Program-made: the position numbers and the translations under genes | The notes under the pieces: generated by a model | Seen by the model: the letters and a program-made list of their open reading frames with translations, nothing else | What the model was told of the DNA's origin: nothing | The model's database searches: none | NCBI GenBank assembly: GCA_035485275.1 | Contig: DATHOE010000013.1 | Coordinates: 1 to 28,866 of the forward strand | DNA from: DAIDJD01 sp035485275 | GTDB taxonomy: Bacteria > Oederibacteriota > JAJYGY01 > DAIDJD01 | Reading direction: 5' to 3' | Length of the DNA: 28,866 nt | Shown here: piece by piece, positions 18,325 to 25,719 of the stretch | Layout: each line of letters opens with the position of its first letter | Position numbering within the stretch: the first letter of the stretch is position 1

Positions 18325-19527
18325 ATGCAGCCCTTCGTCTTCCATTTCAACACCAAGATCCACTTCGGCAGCGGCAAGCTGGCGGAGACGGGCGCGGAAG
18401 CCAAGCGCATGGGCTCCAAGCCCCTGGTCCTCACCGGCCGCGGCTCCATGCGCGCCACCGGCACCCTCGACAAGGTGCTGGGGCTCCTGAAGGGCGCGGG
18501 CCTCACGTACGCCCTCTTCGAGAAGGTGGAGCCCAACCCGCGCAGCGCCACCCTGGACGAATCCGTGGCTTATGCCCTCTCCGAAGGCTGCGACTTCGTG
18601 GTCGCCCTGGGCGGCGGCAGCGCCATGGATGCGGCCAAGGCCGTGGCCGCGGCCCTGGGCCACGCCCGCGCGACGGGCGAGCGCCTCAGCGTCTGGGAAT
18701 GGACCAGCGGGGCGCTGGAGAGGCGCCGCAAGGTCGTGTCGCCGGCCCCCACCCTCCTGATCAGCTCCACCGCGGCCACCGGCTCCGAAGGCAACTGCGC
18801 GGCGGTGATCACGAAGTGGGAGACCCACGAAAAGGCGGTCCTCTGGGACCTGGGGGCCTTCCCCACGGTGAGCATCGTGGACCCCGAGCTGATGCTGAGC
18901 CTGCCCCTGGAGGTCACCCGCGACGGCTGCGTGGACATGATGCTCCACGTGCTCGAGCAGGACTTCAACGGCGACGACAAGGCGCCGGTGCAGGACCGCC
19001 AGGCCCAAGGCATGTGCCTGGGCGTCATGGAGTGCCTGGAGCGGGTGGAGAACGACCCCCGCGACCTGGTGGCCCGCGAAAACCTCAGCTGGGCCTCGGT
19101 GGCCGCCCTGCTCGCCGGCGGCGGGCCCAACTTCGGGCGGACCGGGAACTTCACGGTCCACCACCTCGCCCATCCCCTGGGCGGCTACACCGACATCGCG
19201 CACGGGCTCAGCCTGGCCCTGCTGTGGCCGGAATACCTGCGCCTTATCATGCCCAAGCGCGAAGCCAAGATCGCCCGCATGGGCTTGGCCCTCTGGCAGG
19301 TGCCGGGCGGCCCCAGCGCCGGCGAGAAGACCGTGGCGGCCCTGGAGGCCTGGCTCAAGGCCCACGCCTACACGCGCCGCCTCAAGGACGTCGGGGTCAG
19401 CCGGGACATGATCCCCAAGATCGCGGCCGACGCCGTGCGCCTCTCCGGGGGCGGCCGCAGCTTTTTGGACGCGCCCCTGCCCCTGAACGCGGAGAAGTGC
19501 GAAGCCCTGTACCGCGCGGCCTACTGA
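18325..19527 (+). CDS. iron-containing alcohol dehydrogenase (inserted between atpD and atpC)
   Basis: NAD(P)-dependent, group III alcohol dehydrogenase of 400 residues that would interconvert an alcohol and an aldehyde or ketone. The cofactor loop is VVALGGGSAMDAAKAVAA, and SSTAATGSEGN follows. The metal ligands Asp204 and His208 (DMMLH), His279 (VHHLAHPLGG) and His293 (IAHG) have the spacing of FucO/YqhD-type enzymes. It resembles butanol dehydrogenase/YqhD-like proteins; the substrate is not known. It sits 8 nt after atpD and 13 nt before atpC on the same strand, with normal host-like codon use and only a weak ribosome-binding site, so it is likely transcribed within the ATP synthase operon. 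Confidence 0.93.
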   Translation: MQPFVFHFNTKIHFGSGKLAETGAEAKRMGSKPLVLTGRGSMRATGTLDKVLGLLKGAGLTYALFEKVEPNPRSATLDESVAYALSEGCDFVVALGGGSAMDAAKAVAAALGHARATGERLSVWEWTSGALERRRKVVSPAPTLLISSTAATGSEGNCAAVITKWETHEKAVLWDLGAFPTVSIVDPELMLSLPLEVTRDGCVDMMLHVLEQDFNGDDKAPVQDRQAQGMCLGVMECLERVENDPRDLVARENLSWASVAALLAGGGPNFGRTGNFTVHHLAHPLGGYTDIAHGLSLALLWPEYLRLIMPKREAKIARMGLALWQVPGGPSAGEKTVAALEAWLKAHAYTRRLKDVGVSRDMIPKIAADAVRLSGGGRSFLDAPLPLNAEKCEALYRAAY

Positions 19528-19540
19528 CACCGAGCCCACT

Positions 19541-19951
19541 ATGAAGACCTTCCAACTCGAGATCGTGACCCCCGACGGCGTCGCCTACCAGGGCGGGGTG
19601 GAGAGCCTGGTCCTGCCCGCCTGGGAGGGGCTGCTGGGCGTCCTGCACGGCCACGAGCCCATGGTGGCGGTGATGAAGACCGGCCCCCTGCACTACGAGA
19701 AGGACGGCAAGACCGAGTGGCTGGCGGTGTCCGGGGGCTTCGCCCAGATCGGCCCGGAGAAGGTGGTCCTGCTGGTGGAGACCGCCGAGGCCGCGGAGGC
19801 CATCGACGCCGCGCGGGCCAAGGCCCAGGCCGAGCTCAAGGAGCAGGCCCTCAAAAGCAAGCCCAGCGGCGACCCGGACTACGCCAAGCTGGAAGCCGGC
19901 CTCCTGCTGGAATTGGTCCGCATCAAAGTGGCGGGAAGGTCGGGCAGGTGA
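19541..19951 (+). CDS. atpC: F-type ATP synthase subunit epsilon
   Basis: Rotor-foot and regulatory subunit of F1, 136 residues. The beta-sandwich domain shows LEIVTPDGVAYQGGVESLVLPAWEGLLGVLHGHEP, the well-conserved epsilon start, and LAVSGGFAQIGPEKVVLLVE. The C-terminal helical domain (about 85-136) is Ala/Lys-rich and shows the usual helix-turn-helix layout. It is separated from atpD by the dehydrogenase gene. The stop overlaps the exonuclease start (GTGA). Confidence 0.95.
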   Translation: MKTFQLEIVTPDGVAYQGGVESLVLPAWEGLLGVLHGHEPMVAVMKTGPLHYEKDGKTEWLAVSGGFAQIGPEKVVLLVETAEAAEAIDAARAKAQAELKEQALKSKPSGDPDYAKLEAGLLLELVRIKVAGRSGR

Positions 19952-20712
19952 GGATCGTCACATGGAACGTCAACGGCATCCGGGCCATCTCCGGCAAGGG
20001 CTTCCTGGATTGGTTCAGCAAGTCCAAGGCCGACGTGGTCTGCCTGCAGGAGATCAAGGCCACCCTGGACAAGATCCCCGCCGAGCTCAAGAGCCTCAAA
20101 GGCTGGAACGCGACCTTTTTGCCGGCCAAGAAGCCCGGCTATTCCGGGGTGGCGCTCTTCTCCCGCCAGAAGCCCGACGAGATCTGGATGGGCCTGGGCG
20201 ACAAGCGTTTCGACGACGAGGGGCGCGTCCTGGGCGCCCGCTTCGGCGACCTGCACGTCATCTCCGCGTATTTCCCCAACAGCCAGCCGGAAGGCAAGCG
20301 CCTGGACCTGAAGGTGGACTTCTGCACGGACATCACCAAGAAGCTGTCCGGCTTGGCGAAAAAGAAGCAGGAGATCGTCCTCACCGGCGACTACAACATC
20401 GCCCACGAGCGCATCGACCTGGCCCGGCCCGACGACAACTCCGAGAACCCCGGCTTTTTCCCGCGCGAGCGCCAGGCCATGAGCGACTTCCTCAAGGCCG
20501 GCTTCGTGGACATCTTCCGGGAACGCAACCCTGACCGCGCCGGCCTGTACACCTGGTGGTCCTACCGCGCCGCGGCGCGCGAACGCAACGTGGGCTGGCG
20601 CATCGACTACACCTGCATCACCCCCGGCCTGCGTTCGAGGGTGAAGGACGCTTGGATCGAACCTTTGGTCATGGGATCGGACCACTGCCCGGTGGGTTTG
20701 GACCTGAAATAG
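19948..20712 (+). CDS. xth: exodeoxyribonuclease III (AP endonuclease family)
   Basis: Base-excision repair enzyme, 254 residues, cutting DNA at abasic sites and removing 3' blocks. Motifs: IVTWNVNGIRA (metal Asn), VVCLQEIKA (metal Glu), SAYFPNSQPEG, LTGDYNIAHERIDL (catalytic Asp/Asn), RIDYTCITPGL and GSDHCPVGLDL (catalytic His). The GTG start at 19948 overlaps the atpC stop, so it is translationally coupled to the end of the ATP synthase operon. Length is typical. Confidence 0.96.
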   Translation: MRIVTWNVNGIRAISGKGFLDWFSKSKADVVCLQEIKATLDKIPAELKSLKGWNATFLPAKKPGYSGVALFSRQKPDEIWMGLGDKRFDDEGRVLGARFGDLHVISAYFPNSQPEGKRLDLKVDFCTDITKKLSGLAKKKQEIVLTGDYNIAHERIDLARPDDNSENPGFFPRERQAMSDFLKAGFVDIFRERNPDRAGLYTWWSYRAAARERNVGWRIDYTCITPGLRSRVKDAWIEPLVMGSDHCPVGLDLK

Positions 20713-20911
20713 GGGATTTGCGGCTATTTTTGGTTGATTTTTCAGGGGCCGGGGGGCCTTTCCCTGGCGCGATTTTGCCTAATAATTGGGCGTTTGAGCG
20801 GCGCGAAAAGGGCTAGGGAAGCGGCACTCCGTTCTGCTACAATATAAACTTGACTAGAAACCTACTCGGACCATCAGCCAGGCTTTGGCTTGGACCACTT
20901 ACAACGGATTC
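20713..20911 (+). promoter_or_regulatory. intergenic region with extended -10 promoter for parA
   Basis: TGCTACAAT at 20835-20843 is an extended -10 element (TGn plus TACAAT); no matching -35 hexamer is visible, which fits an extended -10 promoter. Upstream, CAGGG and CCCTG around a GC-rich centre (about 20743-20766) may pair, but there is no T tract, so it is not a clear terminator. No parS-like palindrome was found here. Confidence 0.45.
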
Positions 20912-21724
20912 ATGCAGTCAGCCAAAGTCATAGCCATCGCCAACCAGAAAGGCGGGGTGGGAAAAACCACCACCGCGGTCAACTTGGCGGCCTGCCTCGC
21001 GCAGGCCGGCTGCCCGACCCTTCTTTTGGACATGGACCCCCAGGCCAACGCCACCACGGCCCTCGGCTTCACCACCCCGGGCGAGTTGCGTAACACGGTA
21101 TACCATGTTTTGCTGGATGGGGTGCCCCTGGCCGAGGCCGTGCACGGCACCAAGGTGGCGGGCCTGGACCTGGTGCCCTCCGACCGGGACCTGGCCGGCG
21201 CCGAGATCGAGCTGGTCCAGGTCGAGCACCGCGAGACCATCCTCAAACGCGCGCTTCAGGTCCTGAAGGGCGCCTACGTCTATGTCATCATCGACTGCCC
21301 TCCCTCCCTGGGGCTGGTCACGCTCAACGCCCTCACCGCCGCGGACAGCGTCCTCATCCCGGTGCAGGCGGAGTTCTTCGCCCTCACGGGGCTCGGCCAG
21401 CTCCTCAACACACTGGCCATGGTCCAAAGGGAGCTCAACCCGGCCCTGCGGGTCGACGGCGCCCTGCTGACCATGGTCGACAGCCGCGCGGCCCTCAACC
21501 AGCAGGTGGTTGCTGAGGTGCGGCGCATGTTCCGTGAACGGGTCTACGCCGCGGTGGTGCCGCGCAGCGTGCGACTCGCCGAGGCGCCCAGCCACGGCCA
21601 GCCCATCAGCGTCTACGACCCCAAGGGCCGCGGCGCCGAGGCCTACCTGCAGTTGGCCGGGGAAGTGATGAAACATCCGGCCCCGGCCGCCCCGGCGGCC
21701 GTACCCACGCTCGGGAATTCGTGA
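20912..21724 (+). CDS. parA: chromosome partitioning ATPase ParA/Soj
   Basis: Partition ATPase of 270 residues that drives segregation of the chromosome origin with ParB. The deviant Walker A KGGVGKTTTAVNLA comes right after the start (IAIANQKGG); DMDPQANATTALG and YVIIDCPPSLGLVTLNAL (Walker B) follow. The ATG at 20912 is preferred over the TTG at 20885, since homologues begin just before the KVIAIANQKGG strand. The end overlaps parB. Confidence 0.95.
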   Translation: MQSAKVIAIANQKGGVGKTTTAVNLAACLAQAGCPTLLLDMDPQANATTALGFTTPGELRNTVYHVLLDGVPLAEAVHGTKVAGLDLVPSDRDLAGAEIELVQVEHRETILKRALQVLKGAYVYVIIDCPPSLGLVTLNALTAADSVLIPVQAEFFALTGLGQLLNTLAMVQRELNPALRVDGALLTMVDSRAALNQQVVAEVRRMFRERVYAAVVPRSVRLAEAPSHGQPISVYDPKGRGAEAYLQLAGEVMKHPAPAAPAAVPTLGNS

Positions 21725-22584
21725 TGCCTCGCCAAGCACTGGGCCGCGGTTTGAACGCGCTGATCCCCGGACACCTCCGCGACCTCGACGCCCCCAAGGA
21801 CGCCGCGGCCTCCGACATCGCCGTGGCCGAGATCCGGCCCAACCCCTACCAGCCCCGCGTCCATTTCTCCGAGGCGGAACTGCGCGACTTGGCCGCCAGC
21901 ATCAAGGAGCAGGGCGTGCTGCAGCCCATCCTGGTGGTGCGGGGGGCCCAGGGCGGCTACGAACTCGTCAGCGGCGAGCGCCGCCTGCGGGCGGTGCAGA
22001 GCCTCGGCTGGACCCACATCCCGGCGGTGGTCAAGCCGGCCGCCGGCCCCCGCCAGATGGCGGAGTGGGCCATCGTCGAAAACGTGCAGCGCGACGACCT
22101 GAGCGCCCTGGAGCAGGCCCGCGCCTACACCCGCCTGATGGACGAGTTCAAGCTCACGACCGAGGAGGTGGCCCAGAAGGTGGGCCGCGACCGCGCCACC
22201 ATCTCCAACACCATGCGCCTGCTGAAGCTGGCGCCGGAGCTGCAGGCCTTGCTCGAGAAGGGCGAACTGCAGATGGGTCATGCCCGGGCCCTGCTGGCCA
22301 TCGAAAGCCCCTCGGCGCAGAAGGCCATCGGCCTGAAGGCCGCCCGGGAGGGCTGGAGCGTGCGGGCCGTGGAGCAGGCCGGGCGCGAACGCGGGCCGGC
22401 AGGGCGGGGCGTCCGCGGGACCGCGCGCCTGGTCGTCGACCTGGACGCGCGCGCGGTCGAGGACCGCCTGCGGCGCAAGATGGGCGCCAAGGTGACCCTG
22501 AAGGCTGCGGGCCAGGGCGGCCGCATCGAGATCCACTATTTCAACGCCGAGGAACTGGAACGGCTCATCGACCTCCTGGGATGA
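21724..22584 (+). CDS. parB: chromosome partitioning protein ParB/Spo0J
   Basis: CTP-dependent DNA clamp of 286 residues that loads at parS sites. MPRQALGRGLNALIPG is the ParA-stimulating N-terminus. The CTP-binding parts are IRPNPYQPRVHFSEAEL and SGERRLRAVQSLGW, the GERR box. The helix-turn-helix spans about 135-180 (TTEEVAQKVGRDRATISNTMRLLKL), and a C-terminal dimer domain follows after a short linker. ATG 21724 shares one base with the parA stop; a GTG at 21721 is an alternative. The end overlaps the next start (ATGA). Confidence 0.95.
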   Translation: MPRQALGRGLNALIPGHLRDLDAPKDAAASDIAVAEIRPNPYQPRVHFSEAELRDLAASIKEQGVLQPILVVRGAQGGYELVSGERRLRAVQSLGWTHIPAVVKPAAGPRQMAEWAIVENVQRDDLSALEQARAYTRLMDEFKLTTEEVAQKVGRDRATISNTMRLLKLAPELQALLEKGELQMGHARALLAIESPSAQKAIGLKAAREGWSVRAVEQAGRERGPAGRGVRGTARLVVDLDARAVEDRLRRKMGAKVTLKAAGQGGRIEIHYFNAEELERLIDLLG

Positions 22585-23543
22585 GCGTGCCCGAGTCCAT
22601 GAATCCTCCCTACAAGCGCAGCGAATGGCGGGAACGCCGTACCAAAGGGCGATTGACCTTCGTGGTCATCCCGGGGCATGGCCGCAGCCTGTACCAGTGG
22701 CGCCTGACGGTCTGGTTCCTGGCCCTGTTCGGGGCGGTCCTGCTGGCCCTGCTGGGCTGGGCCGGCTACATCGTGGCCCGCGACGCCACCCAGCGCACGG
22801 ACCTGGCCCGGGCCTCGGAAATGCGCCAGGCCAACCTGCAGGTGGCCATGGACCTGGCCCAGGGCCGCGACGCCCTGCTGCGCATCGCCGCGCTGGAGAG
22901 CCGCCTGCGCCGCATGGTCAACTACAAGAGCGAGAAGGCCCTGCTCAAGAGCGGCGTGGTGGGCGGCCCCACCGAGGAGGACGTCCAGCGCCTGAGCCAG
23001 ACCCTGGAGCAGGCCCCTGAGCAGGCCGAGAGCGACACCCGCGCCAGCGTGACGGCCCTGATGCAGTCGGCCCAGGAGCGCGAACAGAGCGTCGAACAGG
23101 TGCTGGATTACGTGCAGGGCCTGCACACCGTGATGGACTCCAAGCCCACGGCCTGGCCCGTGCACGGCTGGATCAGCAGCCCCTTCGGCAAGCGGGTGGA
23201 TCCGGTCTCCGGCAGGGCCGGCTTCCACACCGGCGTGGACATCGCCAACGACAGCGGCACGCCCGTCCACTGCACCGCGGACGGCAAGGTCAGCTTCGCG
23301 GGCTGGGAGGGCGGCTACGGCAAGCTGGTGATCGTGAACCACGGCCACGGCTTCTCCACCTACTACGGGCACCTGAGCGAGATCAAGACCAGCGCCGGCG
23401 CCAGGGTCCACCGCGGGGACGTCGTCGGGTTGATGGGCGCCACCGGCAACACCACCGGGCCGCACGTGCACTACGAAATCCGGGTCTACGGGGAGCCCGT
23501 GAACCCCGTCAAATACATGCAGCCCGACACGCAGGAGCCATGA
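22581..23543 (+). CDS. membrane-anchored M23/LytM metallopeptidase
   Basis: Probable peptidoglycan endopeptidase of 320 residues. A basic N-terminus is followed by one membrane helix (about 42-66, LTVWFLALFGAVLLALLGWAG), then a coiled-coil region (about 68-180, rich in Gln, Glu, Leu and Ala), then the LytM domain (about 190-310). The zinc motifs are complete: HTGVDIAND (HxxxD), and HVHYEI (HxH) near the end, so the enzyme is likely active rather than a degenerate EnvC/NlpD-like activator. ATGA overlaps at both ends link it to parB and gltX, placing cell-wall cutting with chromosome segregation. A role in division is an inference. Confidence 0.92.
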   Translation: MSVPESMNPPYKRSEWRERRTKGRLTFVVIPGHGRSLYQWRLTVWFLALFGAVLLALLGWAGYIVARDATQRTDLARASEMRQANLQVAMDLAQGRDALLRIAALESRLRRMVNYKSEKALLKSGVVGGPTEEDVQRLSQTLEQAPEQAESDTRASVTALMQSAQEREQSVEQVLDYVQGLHTVMDSKPTAWPVHGWISSPFGKRVDPVSGRAGFHTGVDIANDSGTPVHCTADGKVSFAGWEGGYGKLVIVNHGHGFSTYYGHLSEIKTSAGARVHRGDVVGLMGATGNTTGPHVHYEIRVYGEPVNPVKYMQPDTQEP

Positions 23544-24979
23544 CCGTCCGCACCCGCTTCGCCCCCTCGCCCACCGGGACCCTGCACATCGGCGGCGCCC
23601 GGACCGCCCTGTTCAGCTGGCTCTACGCACGCCGCCACGGGGGCCAGTTCATCCTGCGCATGGAGGACACCGACCTGGCGCGCTCCACCCAGGAGAGCGT
23701 GGACCAGGTCCTGCGCGACCTGCGCTGGCTGGGCCTGGACTGGGACGAGGGCCCGGCGGCGGACGGGCGCGGCAGCCTGGGGCCCGTCGGCCCCTACTTC
23801 CAGAGCCGGCGCCTGGACACCTACGCCGGCTACCTGGCGCAGCTCAAGGCCAAGGGCCTGGCCTATCCCTGCTTCGACAGCAAGGCCGAGGTCGAGGCGG
23901 AGCGCGAAGCCGCCATCGCCGAGGGCCGCGCGCCCACCGGCGCCTTCGAGGAGGCCAGCCCGGCCCAGATCGAGGCCATGCGGGCCAAGGGCCTGCAGCC
24001 GGCCTGGCGCTTCCGCATCCCCGAAGGCGGGGTCACGGAGTTCGAGGACCTGGTGCACGGCCGCATGCGCTTCGAGAACCGCCTGATGGCCGACTTCGTC
24101 ATCGTGCGCTCCGACGGCATGCCCACCTACAACTTCGCGGCCACGGTGGACGACTCCCTGATGGAGATCAGCCACGTCATCCGCGGCGACGACCACCTGA
24201 GCAACACGCCCCGCCAGGTCTGCCTGTACCGGGCCCTGGGGCTCCGGGAGCCGGCTTTCGCCCATATCCCCATGATCCTGGGACCGGACAAGCAGCGCCT
24301 GAGCAAGCGCCACGGCGCCACGGCGGTGGGGGAATACGAGACCCAGGGCTTCCTGCCCGAGGCCCTGGTCAACTACCTGGCCCTGCTGGGCTGGAGCCTG
24401 GACGACAAGACCACGCTCATCAGCGTGCAGGAGCTGGTGGAGTCCTTTTCGCTGGAGCGCGTCACCAAGCACGCGGCGGTCTTCGACCCCGTGAAGCTGG
24501 CCTGGATGAACGGCATCTACGTGCGCCAGGCCCAGGACGCCCGCCTGGCCCCCCTCATCCGGGAGCAGTTCAAGCGCGCCGGCCTGGAGAATGCGGACGG
24601 GGCCTGGTGGCAGCGCCTGGCCCACGCCCTGAAGGAGAAGGTCCGCACCCTCGCGGAGCTGCCCCCGGAGAACGCCTTCTTTTTCAGGCGCCCGGAAGCC
24701 GGCCCCGAGGCGCGCGAAAAGTTTCTGCAGGCCGGGGGCCCCACCTGGGCGCCGCGCCTGGCCGGCCTGCTGGCGAAGCCGGCTTTTGACGAAGCATCCC
24801 TGGAGGCCGCCTTGCGCGAATTTTGCGGGGCCGAAGGGCTGAAATTCAAGGACGCCGTGGCCGTGCTGCGCTGCGCCGTGTCCGGACAGACGGTCACCCC
24901 CGGGCTGTTCGAGACGCTGGCGCTTCTCGGCAGGGAAGAGTGCCTGGCGCGCCTCACCTTGGCAGGAGGCTGGTCGTGA
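23540..24979 (+). CDS. gltX: glutamyl-tRNA synthetase
   Basis: Class I aminoacyl-tRNA synthetase of 479 residues, attaching Glu to tRNA-Glu. The HIGH signature is HIGG at 16-19 (SPTGTLHIGGART), and the KMSKS signature is RLSKR at 253-257 with Lys256. Other family segments are VIRGDDHLSNTPRQ and FAHIPMILGPDKQ. Whether it also mischarges tRNA-Gln, as in bacteria that use GatCAB, cannot be told here. The ATG overlaps the peptidase stop (ATGA) and the stop overlaps the PilZ gene start (GTGA). Length is normal. Confidence 0.97.
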   Translation: MTVRTRFAPSPTGTLHIGGARTALFSWLYARRHGGQFILRMEDTDLARSTQESVDQVLRDLRWLGLDWDEGPAADGRGSLGPVGPYFQSRRLDTYAGYLAQLKAKGLAYPCFDSKAEVEAEREAAIAEGRAPTGAFEEASPAQIEAMRAKGLQPAWRFRIPEGGVTEFEDLVHGRMRFENRLMADFVIVRSDGMPTYNFAATVDDSLMEISHVIRGDDHLSNTPRQVCLYRALGLREPAFAHIPMILGPDKQRLSKRHGATAVGEYETQGFLPEALVNYLALLGWSLDDKTTLISVQELVESFSLERVTKHAAVFDPVKLAWMNGIYVRQAQDARLAPLIREQFKRAGLENADGAWWQRLAHALKEKVRTLAELPPENAFFFRRPEAGPEAREKFLQAGGPTWAPRLAGLLAKPAFDEASLEAALREFCGAEGLKFKDAVAVLRCAVSGQTVTPGLFETLALLGREECLARLTLAGGWS

Positions 24980-25440
24980 AGGAAAAACATGGCAGCGGCG
25001 GCATCGAGCGGCGCGTGGCCGAACGTGTGGAGGTGCAGGCCCAGGTGCGCTGGTACCGGGTCGACAGCGCCGAGGCGCACGCGATCGAGACCAAAGGCGA
25101 TTACAGCGGCCTGAACGCCTTCAACGACCCGGACACGGTCATGAGCCAGGAGGCGCTCGAGCGCCAGGCCTACACCGAAAATCTCTCGGTGACCGGACTG
25201 AAGCTGGTGGGGGACCTCCGCTTGAGCGACGGCTCGGCCCTGAAATCCGGCTGGGAGCTCCTGGTCGAGATGCTGGCGCCGGGCGAGACCGAGCCGATCC
25301 GGGCCCTGGCCGAGGTCATGTGGGTGGCCCCGCCCCAGGACCCGCCTCCCCGGCAGGCCGGCCTTTTTTTCAAGGCCGTGAACAAGGAGGACGTGGAACG
25401 CCTGGTCCGCGAGGCCGCCAAAAAGGCCAAACCGTCCTAA
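24976..25440 (+). CDS. PilZ-domain protein
   Basis: A 154-residue PilZ protein, probably binding cyclic di-GMP. The binding motif is present: RRVAERV at 12-18 (the RxxxR type) and ENLSVTGLKL at about 68-77 (the D/NxSxxG type, with Asn for Asp). About 30 residues lie between them, more than in minimal PilZ domains. The GTG start at 24976 has AGGAGG at 24964-24969 with a 6-nt spacer and overlaps the gltX stop. It is the last gene of the parA-to-PilZ chain. The output partner is unknown. Confidence 0.88.
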   Translation: MKEKHGSGGIERRVAERVEVQAQVRWYRVDSAEAHAIETKGDYSGLNAFNDPDTVMSQEALERQAYTENLSVTGLKLVGDLRLSDGSALKSGWELLVEMLAPGETEPIRALAEVMWVAPPQDPPPRQAGLFFKAVNKEDVERLVREAAKKAKPS

Positions 25441-25448
25441 AGGGCGCC

Positions 25449-25477
25449 TTGACCCTGGGCCCCGCATTGCCTAAAAT
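25449..25477 (+). promoter_or_regulatory. promoter of tRNA-Gln
   Basis: TTGACC at 25449-25454, a 17-nt spacer and TAAAAT at 25472-25477 form a strong sigma70-type promoter just after the PilZ stop. Transcription would begin near 25484, 8 nt before the tRNA. It makes the tRNA an independent unit. Confidence 0.75.
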
Positions 25478-25491
25478 CTCCGTCCTTGTGC

Positions 25492-25565
25492 TGGCAGATC
25501 GTCTAACGGTAGGACAGAGGATTCTGACTCCTCCAATCTAGGTTCGATTCCTAGTCTGCCAACCA
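25492..25565 (+). tRNA. tRNA-Gln (anticodon CTG), CCA encoded
   Basis: A full cloverleaf can be drawn: acceptor TGGCAGA (25492-25498) with TCTGCCA (25555-25561), a D arm with AACGGTA loop, an anticodon stem GAGGA/TCCTC around the loop TTCTGAC with anticodon CTG, a T stem CTAGG/CCTAG with loop TTCGATT, discriminator A at 25562, and an encoded CCA at 25563-25565. It reads CAG codons. Its 3' half is a likely attachment site for the integrase just downstream. Confidence 0.96.
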
Positions 25566-25572
25566 TCACGGG

Positions 25573-25618
25573 AAACGGCGCCATCCGGGAAGATCCGGGT
25601 GGCGCCGTTTTTCTTTGT
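25573..25618 (+). terminator. strong intrinsic terminator after tRNA-Gln
   Basis: AAACGGCGCCA (25573-25583) pairs perfectly with TGGCGCCGTTT (25600-25610), an 11-bp GC-rich stem with a 16-nt loop, and the T tract continues as TTTTTCTTT. This is a textbook rho-independent terminator that closes the tRNA unit. Confidence 0.93.
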
Positions 25619-25643
25619 AAACATTGGGTTTGCGCTCTATAGT
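25615..25643 (+). promoter_or_regulatory. promoter of the integrase gene
   Basis: TTGTAA at 25615-25620, a 17-nt spacer, and TATAGT at 25638-25643. The -35 overlaps the T tract of the tRNA terminator. A second perfect -10 box, TATAAT at 25695-25700, lies just before the start codon, but without a fitting -35. Confidence 0.55.
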
Positions 25644-25676
25644 CCTCTTAGGTCGTCCAACCCTGTCCAAATCCAT

Positions 25677-25719
25677 TGGGGGTATGGCTGGGGGTATAAT
25701 TGGGGGGTGGGGGTATGGC
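25677..25719 (+). repeat. direct repeats TGGGGGTATGGC at the integrase start
   Basis: TGGGGGTATGGC occurs at 25677-25688 and again at 25708-25719, 31 nt apart, with a variant TGGGGGTATAAT directly between them at 25689-25700. The last copy includes the integrase start codon, and the variant holds a -10 box. They could be binding sites for the integrase or a directionality factor controlling integrase expression. Confidence 0.6.

Noticed and set aside
20713..22584. parS site near parAB
   Set aside because: I looked for a TGTTTCACGTGAAACA-like palindrome in and around parAB and found none.
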